DNA from: an uncultured Candidatus Saccharibacteria bacterium
GTDB taxonomy: Bacteria > Patescibacteria > Saccharimonadia > Saccharimonadales > 2-12-FULL-41-12
DNA: 27,202 nt
Assembly (NCBI GenBank): GCA_946478995.1
Contig: CAMLDK010000003.1
Span: forward strand, 1-27,202
Direction: 5' to 3'
In this document: positions 7,605 through 14,779 of the stretch, piece after piece
How the letters are laid out: each line of letters begins with the position of its first letter
How positions within the stretch are numbered: position 1 is the first letter of the stretch
The notes under the pieces: generated by a model
What the model saw: the letters and a program-made list of their open reading frames with translations, nothing else
Database searches by the model: none
Told to the model about the DNA's origin: nothing
Made by a program: the position numbers and the translations under genes

Positions 7605-7662
7605 ATTTTAACTAAATAATCAAAGAATCAGCACAAACGGCCTCCGGGCCGTTTTTTATTTT
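7575..7662 (+). promoter_or_regulatory. Predicted transcription attenuator upstream of proS
   Basis: Three mutually exclusive structures can be drawn. First, GCCCCGG (7575-7581) pairs with CCGGAGGC (7589-7596) with one bulged A. Second, the same CCGGAGGC pairs perfectly over eight bases with GCCTCCGG (7640-7647). Third, AACGGCC (7636-7642) pairs with GGCCGTT (7647-7653), followed by a T tract. The second structure destroys the third. This is the classical arrangement of pause hairpin, antiterminator and terminator, with the leader peptide ending inside the first hairpin. Confidence 0.55.
7635..7662 (+). terminator. Intrinsic terminator in the proS leader
   Basis: G+C-rich hairpin of 7-8 base pairs, AACGGCC-TCCG-GGCCGTT (7636-7653), followed by a run of six T, an A and four more T. 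It ends 23 bases before the ATG of the next gene, so it must be bypassed for that gene to be expressed from upstream. Confidence 0.8.
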
Positions 7663-7685
7663 GTGTTTGATTTTGGAGATTTAAA

Positions 7686-8150
7686 ATGACAGAAAGAAAA
7701 TTAGATGAGATTGCCATGTCGAACGGAATGTGGCGGGAAGCGGCGGACGAAATGGCTGCCAATAACTGGAGCTTAAGGGAACAGTCCGATCATTATGCTT
7801 TACAGATCGCCTGCGGAGTCTTGAGCGGCTCTTTTGATTTAAAGAATCTAAAGGCCGAAGCTACGGCGCTAAACGATCTGGATGCTCAGGCTGTTGATAT
7901 CGCTGCAGGCGACATTGAGGTTTTAGAGGGTGATGATTTTAGAGAGGCTATGGCCAGAAGAATCGGACATCACGCCGCCAGAAAAGCTTTTAAATATGTC
8001 AGGACTCATAATGACAGAATAGGCTTCAAGCAAGGCCTCGATAAAGTTAAAAAGATGATGAAAAGCCAGGGGCCTGGAATGGGTCGGCTGGAAAGTCATG
8101 ACATAAGCCTGGGTTTGGTTTTGAGAGCCGCAGGCAAAAAGGTAGAATGA
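7686..8150 (+). CDS. Protein of unknown function co-transcribed with proS (154 aa)
   Basis: I do not recognise this family. 154 residues, soluble, mostly alpha-helical by composition, with an acidic middle (residues 60-95, for example AAGDIEVLEGDDF) and a basic C-terminal third (KQGLDKVKKMMKSQGPG). One cysteine near residue 43. There is no catalytic motif I can name. The ATG is preceded by TTGGAG with seven bases between. It sits directly after the attenuator and ends 13 bases before proS, so it shares that regulation. A link to tRNA charging or translation is suggested only by this position. Confidence 0.7.
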   Translation: MTERKLDEIAMSNGMWREAADEMAANNWSLREQSDHYALQIACGVLSGSFDLKNLKAEATALNDLDAQAVDIAAGDIEVLEGDDFREAMARRIGHHAARKAFKYVRTHNDRIGFKQGLDKVKKMMKSQGPGMGRLESHDISLGLVLRAAGKKVE

Positions 8151-8163
8151 ATAAAGGATTAAA

Positions 8164-9861
8164 ATGAGATATTCTAAAGTTTTCGGAAAAACATCAAAAA
8201 CCGAGGGTTCGGATTATAAGATTGATTCGCACCGGCTGCTAACCCAAGCCGGCTTTATCCGCGAATCGACCGCCGGACGGTATTATCTACTACCGCTGGG
8301 TCAGATAGTTCATGACAAGATCGCCGATATAGTGAGAAAGCATATGAATGAACACGGCGCACAGGAAGTGACCATGCCGGTCCTGCATCCTATTGAACTT
8401 TGGCAGGAGACCAATAGGACTTCGACGACCGGTTTCGAACTTATGAAAGTAACCGACCGCCGCGAAGCCCAGTTCGCTTTGGGCGGTACAGCCGAGGAAA
8501 TGGCGGTCGACCTGGTCCGGAAGTTCAATATCAGCTACAAGGATCTGCCGTTCAATATCTACCAGTTCTCGATGAAATTCCGTGACGAGTTGCGCGCACG
8601 AGGCGGTTTGCTGCGCGTGCGTGAATTCGTTATGAAGGATGCCTACAGTTTCAGCACCGAAGAGCAGTTCAAAGAAATCTACACCGATATGGCCAGGGCT
8701 TACAGTGATATTTTCGCTGAAGTCGGGCTTAAGACTGAAAAGGTAGCGTCCGATAACGGCTACATAGGCGGCGAATACTGCCATGAGTTCATCTCTGAAA
8801 GCGACTCGGGCGAAAGCCGCTACTTCACGACTGAAGATAACAGCTATGCAGCTCATGAGGATATAGCGGAATTCGAAAAATACCACGAAGAAAAAGATGA
8901 GCCGCTTAAACCCCTGGAGGAAGTAGAGGGCAAGGGCATTATCGGTGTCGAAGAGTTAGCCAAATTCCTGAAGATACCGGTAGAAAAAACTACCAAGACG
9001 ATTCTTTTTGAAACAGAAACCGGCCAGATTGCCGCCGCAGCTGTTAACGGGCTTTATGATATCAACGAAACCAAATTAAAGCACATCTTAGGCTGCGCCG
9101 AGCTAAGGCTGGCCTCTGCTGAAACCGTTAGGAAAGTTACCGGCGCGGAAGTAGGCTATGCCGGTTTTATGAACCTGCCCAAGCAGGTAAAAATAATATT
9201 GGATGATTCGCTGAAAGGCCGCAAGAACTTTGAATGCGGCGCTAACAGGACGAACTACCACTCTATAAATGTTAATTTCGGCCGCGATTTTCCCGAACCG
9301 GACCAATTTTATGATATCGCTATGGCCAGGGTCGGGGACTTTGCAAAAGGTACCAAAAAAAGCCTTGTGGAGCGCCGAGGAATTGAAGTGGGAAATATAT
9401 TTCAGCTTGGATATCACTATACCAACCTGATGGAAGTCGCCGAATACACCGATGAGAACGGCAAGATGCAGAAATATTACATGGGCTGTTACGGTATAGG
9501 CATAGGCCGGACAATGGCTGCGGTAGTAGAAAAATACCATGATAAAAACGGTATAATCTGGCCGGAAAATATAGCGCCCTTCAAGATTTTTCTAGCAGCT
9601 TTAGGCAACGATAAAAAGGTTCTTGATACAGCCGAACAACTTTATAAACAGCTCCAGGATGCCGGTTTTGAAGTGTTGTTTGACGACAGAGACATCCGTG
9701 CCGGGGAGAAATTCGCCGATGCGGATTTACTCGGTTTGCCCTGCAGGGTAGTGGTCAGTGAAAAATCTTTAGCAGCCGGTGGTTTTGAATTTAAAAAAAG
9801 AACCGCAGAAACAACCGAGGTTCTTGACAGGGCTCGTCTTTTAAAACGACTTGCCGAATAA
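8164..9861 (+). CDS. proS: Prolyl-tRNA synthetase (bacterial type with editing insertion)
   Basis: Charges tRNA-Pro with proline. 565 residues, the size of bacterial ProRS. The class II core shows motif 2 FRDELRARGGLLRVREF with the following MKDAYSF (about 139-163) and motif 3 in MGCYGIGIGRTMAAVVEKYH (about 440-459). Between motifs 2 and 3, residues 230-385 form the YbaK-like INS domain, which removes Ala from mischarged tRNA; its conserved Lys region is EKTTKTILF. An anticodon-binding domain follows (about 470-560). The gene keeps the Firmicutes-like place after rseP. The greA promoter overlaps its last codons. Confidence 0.97.
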   Translation: MRYSKVFGKTSKTEGSDYKIDSHRLLTQAGFIRESTAGRYYLLPLGQIVHDKIADIVRKHMNEHGAQEVTMPVLHPIELWQETNRTSTTGFELMKVTDRREAQFALGGTAEEMAVDLVRKFNISYKDLPFNIYQFSMKFRDELRARGGLLRVREFVMKDAYSFSTEEQFKEIYTDMARAYSDIFAEVGLKTEKVASDNGYIGGEYCHEFISESDSGESRYFTTEDNSYAAHEDIAEFEKYHEEKDEPLKPLEEVEGKGIIGVEELAKFLKIPVEKTTKTILFETETGQIAAAAVNGLYDINETKLKHILGCAELRLASAETVRKVTGAEVGYAGFMNLPKQVKIILDDSLKGRKNFECGANRTNYHSINVNFGRDFPEPDQFYDIAMARVGDFAKGTKKSLVERRGIEVGNIFQLGYHYTNLMEVAEYTDENGKMQKYYMGCYGIGIGRTMAAVVEKYHDKNGIIWPENIAPFKIFLAALGNDKKVLDTAEQLYKQLQDAGFEVLFDDRDIRAGEKFADADLLGLPCRVVVSEKSLAAGGFEFKKRTAETTEVLDRARLLKRLAE

Positions 9862-9878
9862 ATTCAAATGGGTATAAT
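9851..9878 (+). promoter_or_regulatory. Promoter of greA
   Basis: TTGCCG (9851-9856), a 16-base spacer and a perfect TATAAT (9873-9878). The -35 box is inside the end of proS. The leader is about 40 bases and ends in a strong AGGAGG-type ribosome site at 9917-9922. Confidence 0.65.
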
Positions 9879-9925
9879 CTAAGGCATCAAAACCTGGCTA
9901 TGCATATGCCAAATTAGGAGGAATT

Positions 9926-10387
9926 TTGAAAAAACAGTTTCATATGACCAAAGACGGTATCAAAGAGCTTCAAGATGAGCTTAACTCTCTAACATCACGC
10001 AGAAGCGATATCGCAGAAGCGATCAAGACCGCCCGGGAGCAGGGCGATCTCACCGAGAACGCAGAATATCACGCGGCAAAAGAGGACCAGGAACGGACCG
10101 AAGCAAGAATATCAGAGCTGGAACACATACTTGCAAACACAGAGGTCATCAATAAGCCTAGGGGCAATAATCAGGTTCGCCTTGGCAGCAAAGTCAAGCT
10201 CAAGCCCAAAACCGGCAAGCCTAAGGAATTTCAGGTGGTAGGTACGGTAGAAGCCGACCCACTGGAAGGCAAGATTTCTGACGAGTCGCCTATCGGCAAG
10301 GAATTATTAGGTAAAAACTTAGGTGATTCCGTAGAGATCACTACCTCCGCCGAAACCATTACTTACAAGATCACCGATATTAGCTAA
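9926..10387 (+). CDS. greA: Transcription elongation factor GreA
   Basis: Rescues backtracked RNA polymerase by stimulating cleavage of the nascent RNA. 153 residues from a TTG codon; the strong TAGGAGGAA ribosome site just upstream supports that start. Residues 8-75 form the coiled-coil finger, with the acidic tip QGDLTENAEYHAAKEDQ; Asp41 and Glu44 are the metal-binding pair. The C-terminal globular FKBP-like domain (about 80-153) contains SPIGKELLGKNLGD. It has its own promoter and is separated from folE by 56 bases. Confidence 0.96.
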   Translation: MKKQFHMTKDGIKELQDELNSLTSRRSDIAEAIKTAREQGDLTENAEYHAAKEDQERTEARISELEHILANTEVINKPRGNNQVRLGSKVKLKPKTGKPKEFQVVGTVEADPLEGKISDESPIGKELLGKNLGDSVEITTSAETITYKITDIS

Positions 10388-10443
10388 ACAGACTCTGAGC
10401 TAATCTATCAACATTACTCCTTAGGTGATATCATATTTACGTT

Positions 10444-10986
10444 ATGCAAAAAGAGGTTAGAAAAATTATCGAGGAGCTTGGCGAAGATCCGGCCCGAGCC
10501 GGCTTAGAAGGCACGCCTAAAAGAGTTGAAGAAGCCTTAAAATTCCTAACCCAAGGTTATACCCAAGATATAGATGAAATTATCAACGGGGCGGTTTTCC
10601 CGGTGGACCATAATGAAATGGTTCTGATCAAGGATATAGAAGTTTACAGCATGTGCGAGCATCATATGCTTCCATTTGCGGGGAAGGCCCATGTAGCCTA
10701 TATACCTAATGGTAACGTCATAGGGCTATCAAAGATAGCTCGAGTGGTGGACCTTTTTGCCAGAAGGCTGCAGATGCAGGAAAGGCTGACCAACCAGATT
10801 GCCAACGCATTGGATGAAAAAATAAAACCCAAGGCTGTCGGCGTGATCATCGAAGCGGAGCATTTCTGTATCATGATGAGAGGCGCGGAAAAACAGCATA
10901 GCAAAATGATTACTTCGGCTATGCGCGGACGGTTTTTGAGCGACCAAAAGTCGCGTGAAGAATTCCTAAATTTAATAAAAAGGTAG
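10444..10986 (+). CDS. folE: GTP cyclohydrolase I
   Basis: Converts GTP to 7,8-dihydroneopterin triphosphate, the entry to folate, biopterin or queuosine precursors. 180 residues, close to the usual length. The zinc ligands are Cys71 and His74 (in [10 protein letters not shown]) and Cys142 (in EHFCIMMRG). The signature [23 protein letters not shown] is cut short here: its core is [14 protein letters not shown] at about 95-108. Further pathway genes (folB, folK, folP, queD) are not in the window. TATCAT (10429-10434) ends nine bases before the ATG. lysS follows after seven bases and is probably co-transcribed. Confidence 0.96.
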   Translation: MQKEVRKIIEELGEDPARAGLEGTPKRVEEALKFLTQGYTQDIDEIINGAVFPVDHNEMVLIKDIEVYSMCEHHMLPFAGKAHVAYIPNGNVIGLSKIARVVDLFARRLQMQERLTNQIANALDEKIKPKAVGVIIEAEHFCIMMRGAEKQHSKMITSAMRGRFLSDQKSREEFLNLIKR

Positions 10987-10993
10987 ATTTGAG

Positions 10994-12520
10994 TTGAACT
11001 GGCTAAAGGATATAGCAGATACGCTGATCAGGTTGCACCCGGATGGGGAAATTCTTATTGAATCCGGCGGATCTCCTTCCGGCGAATACCATATCGGCCA
11101 TATGAGGGAGCTGGTTATATGCGACGCTATACTTTTGGAGCTAAGAAGCAGAGGCCGTAAAGCCAAGCATATCTATTTTGTGGATGACTTGGATGCTCTT
11201 AGAAAAGTACCGGTTAATATACCAGCCAGTTATGAAAAATATTTGGGACAATCGCTCTGCGATATCCCTTCGCCAAAAGCAGAGGTTTCATATGCCGATT
11301 ATTTTATAGAAGGGCTGAAGAAAGGATGCGAATCATTAGGCATTGAAGTTGAGTTTGTCCGTTCTCACGAGAAATATCGAAGCGGATTTTTCAGCGAAGC
11401 AATCGAACTAAGCCTTGAGAACATCAAAAAAATAAAAGACATACTAGAAACAGTATCAAATAGAAAGCTCGGGAATGAATGGTCGCCGCTCCAGGTAAAT
11501 GAAGGCGGCTATCTTAAGAAAAGACGATTTGTAAGCATTGATAAGGATGCAAAGACCCTGCAATACGAAGATAAAGAGGGAAAGACCCAGTCAATATCTT
11601 ATACTTCCGGGGAAGTTAAGCTGGATTGGCGCATCGACTGGCCGGCAAGATGGTGGCTTTTAGAAGTGGCGGTGGAGCCATTCGGCCGGGACCATGCTTC
11701 ATCGGGAGGCTCCTATGATACGGGAAAAGAGATAGTCGAACGAATTTTTGGATCTAAGGCGCCCTTGCCGGTTAAGTATGATTTTATAAATCTTTTCGGC
11801 GATACGAAGAAAATGAGCGCCAGTAAAGGCACCGGACTTTCAGCTTCTGAGGCCGCAGGAATCATACCTTCGGAGGTCATGCGGTATTTTATTTTAAATG
11901 CCCCGCCGGAAAAGCTTCTTCACTTTGATCCGATAGGAGGCTTGACCCGACTGATCGATGAGTTCGCCGCGCTGCTGGCTAAGCCGGATAAAGATGAAAG
12001 AGAACAGAAACTAATCGAGCTTTGTACCAATAAAGTTGATACGGTCATAAGCAACGTGCCTTTTTCACATCTCGTGGCGAGTTATCAATCGGCTTTGCGC
12101 GACCCTAATAAGACCCTGGAAATAATCGCTAGGACCGAACATGGCGGACATCTTAAAGCTCAGCAGGAAATCATCATTGAAGAGCTGAAGTTCATAGACA
12201 GCTGGCTTGATAACTGGGCACCCGAAGATGTTAAATTTCAACTTTTAGATAAGGTCGATGAAAAACATTTAAATACAGCTGAAAAACAATACCTCAAAGC
12301 TTTAGCCGAAAAAATAGAGGCCGGCCCGGATGATGCGGACGCCGAATGGTTGCACAAGGCTATATACGAGTTTAAGGATAAGTCAGAACTTGAGCCTAAA
12401 CAGCTTTTTAAAACCCTCTACAAAGTTCTTATTGGCAAGGAATCCGGTCCAAGGGCCGGATGGTTCTTAAGCATATTGCCAAAAGACTGGCTGATATCCA
12501 GGCTGAAGCTGGAGAAGTAG
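10994..12520 (+). CDS. lysK: Lysyl-tRNA synthetase, class I
   Basis: Charges tRNA-Lys using the class I (archaeal-type) fold rather than the class II LysS common in bacteria. 508 residues from a TTG codon. HIGH motif at 33-36 (SGEYHIGHMRE) and KMSKS-type motif KMSAS at 273-277. The family block KLDWRIDWPARWW is at about 209-221, followed by EPFGRDH. Between WSP (163-165) and that block, family members I know often carry zinc-binding cysteine pairs; none are present here. The C-terminal half is a helical anticodon-binding cage. It ends tail-to-tail with msrA, with two bases between. Confidence 0.95.
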   Translation: MNWLKDIADTLIRLHPDGEILIESGGSPSGEYHIGHMRELVICDAILLELRSRGRKAKHIYFVDDLDALRKVPVNIPASYEKYLGQSLCDIPSPKAEVSYADYFIEGLKKGCESLGIEVEFVRSHEKYRSGFFSEAIELSLENIKKIKDILETVSNRKLGNEWSPLQVNEGGYLKKRRFVSIDKDAKTLQYEDKEGKTQSISYTSGEVKLDWRIDWPARWWLLEVAVEPFGRDHASSGGSYDTGKEIVERIFGSKAPLPVKYDFINLFGDTKKMSASKGTGLSASEAAGIIPSEVMRYFILNAPPEKLLHFDPIGGLTRLIDEFAALLAKPDKDEREQKLIELCTNKVDTVISNVPFSHLVASYQSALRDPNKTLEIIARTEHGGHLKAQQEIIIEELKFIDSWLDNWAPEDVKFQLLDKVDEKHLNTAEKQYLKALAEKIEAGPDDADAEWLHKAIYEFKDKSELEPKQLFKTLYKVLIGKESGPRAGWFLSILPKDWLISRLKLEK

Positions 12521-12522
12521 CT

Positions 12523-13047
12523 TTATTTCAACAGGTTTTTAAACTCTTTTTGGAACTTTTCCAACTTCGGATTTATTATCACCTGGCAATAGCCGACACT
12601 TTTATTTTTATTGTAGAAATTCTGATGATAATCTTCTGCCGGCCAGAATTTTTCAAATGGTACCAGCTGCGTCACTATCGGATCCGGCCATATTTTCGCG
12701 GCGAAATTTTTTGTGGTCTCTTCGGCGATTCCTTTTTGCTCGTCATTATGATAAAGAATTATCGAACGATATTCCTCGCCTACGTCATAACCCTGCCTGT
12801 TCGGTGTAGTCGGGTCGTGGATGGAGTAGAAGATCTCCAGCAGTTCGGTGTAAGTAATTATCTTAGGGTCGAAAGTGATCTGAACGGTTTCAGCGTGTCC
12901 GCTGTCCGTCAAGTGAATTTTGTCAAAATCAGGATTATCCAAATGCCCGCCGCTATATCCGGAAACGATTTTTTCTACGCCCTTAACCCTTTGGAATACG
13001 GCCTCAAGGCACCAGAAACACCCTCCGCCTAATGTAGCAATCTCCAT
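12523..13047 (-). CDS. msrA: Peptide methionine-S-sulfoxide reductase MsrA
   Basis: Reduces the S form of methionine sulfoxide in proteins and so repairs oxidative damage. 174 residues from the ATG at 13047; an in-frame GTG lies two codons upstream. The catalytic cysteine is Cys10 in [12 protein letters not shown], with a second cysteine at 13. [27 protein letters not shown] and AEDYHQNF are further family motifs. A recycling cysteine, Cys154, is in [14 protein letters not shown]. No msrB is fused or adjacent. The gene is divergent from the heliorhodopsin-like gene across 61 bases that hold a perfect inverted repeat. Confidence 0.96.
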   Translation of the reverse strand: MEIATLGGGCFWCLEAVFQRVKGVEKIVSGYSGGHLDNPDFDKIHLTDSGHAETVQITFDPKIITYTELLEIFYSIHDPTTPNRQGYDVGEEYRSIILYHNDEQKGIAEETTKNFAAKIWPDPIVTQLVPFEKFWPAEDYHQNFYNKNKSVGYCQVIINPKLEKFQKEFKNLLK

Positions 13048-13059
13048 ATACACTTAGTT

Positions 13060-13074
13060 TAGCACTTTGTGCTA
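13060..13074. repeat. Perfect inverted repeat between msrA and the heliorhodopsin-like gene
   Basis: TAGCAC-TTT-GTGCTA, six base pairs with a three-base spacer. It touches the presumed -10 box TATAGT (13073-13078) of the rightward gene and is 12 bases from the msrA start, so it is placed like an operator acting on both genes. It is too weak and has no T tract to be a terminator. Confidence 0.5.
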
Positions 13075-13108
13075 TAGTATCTTCCAAGATAGAAAAGGAG
13101 ATATAACT

Positions 13109-14002
13109 ATGGCGGCAACTGCCAAAAATGCCAAAAAAAAGACATCAAGCAAGCCAAAGACAAGCGCAGCTAAGAGAAATACTTCGAAATCCGTATCAAA
13201 GAAGGCTGCCGCAACTGGTTCCGCAGCTAAAAACAAGCAGCTTACAGTCGAAAAATTAAGAAAGTTTAATATATTTTCCGCATTCTCGAATGTTTTGTTT
13301 GCGGTCTTGAGCGTTGTCTTCATGTCGAAAGAAACCGTGGTGGCCAGCCTGCCGTATGCCGCGAAAGATGCTTTTGCCTCCACAAGCTCAACCGTGTTTG
13401 GTCCGGCATATAAAACACTGTGCGAGGTGGAAATAAGATATATACTGGCCTTTATTTTTGGTCTTTCCGCCATATTTTCTCTTCTTTTAGCCACCAGGCT
13501 AAAGAATAAGTACGAGACACAGGTAGGAAGCTCCGGCTCGGCCTTAAGGTGGGTCTTCAGCGCTATCACGCTTGGACTCGTTCTTCAGCTATCAAGCAAG
13601 ATCGCCGAAGTCGATAGCATAGTTACGCTTAAGACGACGGGCGCATTAGTACTAGTCACGGTTATTTTATGGATAATGTCTGAAAACCAGAATAAGGGCA
13701 CAAAAGGGAAGATGTCGGCTGCTTACCTGAGCTTATTCACCTTATTCCTAGCTGTTATGCCGCTTCTTACATCGCTTATAGCGTCCGGTATTTACAGCTT
13801 AGAAAGATTTGGCTGGTGGGTTTATGCGCTGGCTTTTACTACGGTAATAGGCTTTTTGGCTATAATTTTGAGCCATTATAAAGCTTCAAAAAACGGTTTA
13901 TCAAAAACAGGTTATGTGGAGCTTGAAGGAAGATATCTGAGCATTGATTATCTAATGAAATTTTCGGCTTTCATCATACTTTTAGCCGCATTTCTTAAAT
14001 AA
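13109..14002 (+). CDS. Heliorhodopsin-like seven-helix membrane protein
   Basis: 297 residues from the ATG at 13109, which has AAGGAG eight bases upstream; the longer frame from 13067 is rejected. Residues 1-52 are a Lys/Ala/Ser-rich tail, expected to be cytoplasmic. Seven helices follow at about 54-72, 111-129, 147-164, 172-191, 206-226, 236-256 and 278-296, with a long loop after helix 1, as in heliorhodopsins (type 3, N-terminus inside). Family-like blocks are LRWV before helix 3, ILWIMSENQN at the end of helix 4, a Pro in helix 5 (AVMPLL), WVYALAF in helix 6 and EGRYLSIDYLMKFSAF, where Lys284 would bind retinal. The helix 3 glutamate counterion (RWxE) is replaced by Phe150. Assignment by pattern; could be a non-retinal relative. 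No retinal-synthesis gene is in view. Confidence 0.6.
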   Translation: MAATAKNAKKKTSSKPKTSAAKRNTSKSVSKKAAATGSAAKNKQLTVEKLRKFNIFSAFSNVLFAVLSVVFMSKETVVASLPYAAKDAFASTSSTVFGPAYKTLCEVEIRYILAFIFGLSAIFSLLLATRLKNKYETQVGSSGSALRWVFSAITLGLVLQLSSKIAEVDSIVTLKTTGALVLVTVILWIMSENQNKGTKGKMSAAYLSLFTLFLAVMPLLTSLIASGIYSLERFGWWVYALAFTTVIGFLAIILSHYKASKNGLSKTGYVELEGRYLSIDYLMKFSAFIILLAAFLK

Positions 14003-14010
14003 ATTCCAAA

Positions 14011-14039
14011 TTACGACCGCATCTGTGTCACAATATAAG
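14011..14039 (+). promoter_or_regulatory. Promoter of the tyrA-pheA-aminotransferase operon
   Basis: TTACGA (14011-14016), a 17-base spacer and TATAAG (14034-14039). Fourteen bases separate it from the ATG at 14054, with no clear Shine-Dalgarno sequence. No leader peptide or terminator is visible, so there is no sign of attenuation here. Confidence 0.5.
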
Positions 14040-14053
14040 TAAGTTTTTATTAT

Positions 14054-14779
14054 ATGAGCGTTGGAATAATAGGTTATGGTTCTTTCGGCAGACTTCTGGC
14101 TGGTTTATTGTCGGATAAAATGCCCGTAGCTATCTATGATAAGCATATAGATATACAAGAAGAAAAAAATATAAAAAAAGTAAGCATCGAAGAAATCGTA
14201 AAATGCGACTTTATAATCCTGGCGGTCAATCTTGAAGCCCTGGAGAGCCTGTGCGAGGAACTGTCAGATAAAGTGTCGGAAAATACGGTAGTCATAGAAG
14301 TCTGCTCCTCAAAGCTCAAGTCCACAGAGATCTTGAAAAGAACCTTGTCAGGAAAATGCCAATATTTAGCGACACATCCACTATTCGGTCCCCAGTCGGC
14401 GGAAGAGAAGAATACTAAGAAAATCGTCGTCTGCGAATCTGAGATAAAAGACAAAGACAAAATATATGATTTTTTAAGACAGGCATTAGGAACTAAGATA
14501 ATTGAAATGTCCGCGGAGAAACATGACCAGCAGATGGCCTGGATCCATGGCCTGACGTTTTTCGTGGGGCGGGGACTGATGGAGCTTGACCTGTCCGAAC
14601 TTGAGCTAAAGACCGATTATTACCAGAAACTTCTTGATTTGGTTGAGCTGGAAAGGCATCACAGTATAGAATTATTTAATACGGTGCAAAAAGGCAATCC
14701 TTATTCCAAAGAGGTCAGAGAACAATTTGTTAAAAAATTACAATCCATAAATTATAAGCTCGACGGAGAAAATAAATGA
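14054..14779 (+). CDS. tyrA: Prephenate (or arogenate) dehydrogenase
   Basis: Oxidative decarboxylation of prephenate or arogenate on the way to tyrosine. 241 residues. N-terminal Rossmann motif GIIGYGSFG (4-12), with Asp29 at the end of strand 2 of the nucleotide fold. The family block ATHPLFGPQSAEE at 106-118 contains the substrate-binding His108. The helical C-terminal domain is short, and there is no ACT domain, so feedback control by tyrosine is not obvious. The N-terminus resembles the compact plant or arogenate-type enzymes, which leaves the substrate open. The stop codon overlaps the pheA start (ATGA). Confidence 0.85.
   Translation: MSVGIIGYGSFGRLLAGLLSDKMPVAIYDKHIDIQEEKNIKKVSIEEIVKCDFIILAVNLEALESLCEELSDKVSENTVVIEVCSSKLKSTEILKRTLSGKCQYLATHPLFGPQSAEEKNTKKIVVCESEIKDKDKIYDFLRQALGTKIIEMSAEKHDQQMAWIHGLTFFVGRGLMELDLSELELKTDYYQKLLDLVELERHHSIELFNTVQKGNPYSKEVREQFVKKLQSINYKLDGENK

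Noticed and set aside
7560..7662. T-box riboswitch upstream of proS
   Set aside because: No T-box consensus (TGGNACCGCG-like) and the leader is too short for a stem I specifier domain; the short frame fits peptide attenuation better.
7560..7662. Simple terminator of the rseP-CPBP operon only
   Set aside because: The terminator is real and may serve that role too, but the perfect 8-base competing pairing with 7589-7596 and its place just before the next start favour regulation.
8290..8886. Long minus-strand open frames inside proS and others (for example 9103-9540, 22524-22904)
   Set aside because: They are antisense shadows of well-identified genes, with no family motifs and no ribosome sites.
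10380..10405. Hairpin TTAGCT...AGCTAA at the end of greA as a terminator
   Set aside because: The stem is A+T-rich, the loop is long and no T run follows.
13067..13108. Upstream TTG start for the heliorhodopsin-like gene
   Set aside because: It would begin inside the palindrome and -10 region; the ATG at 13109 has a good AAGGAG site.
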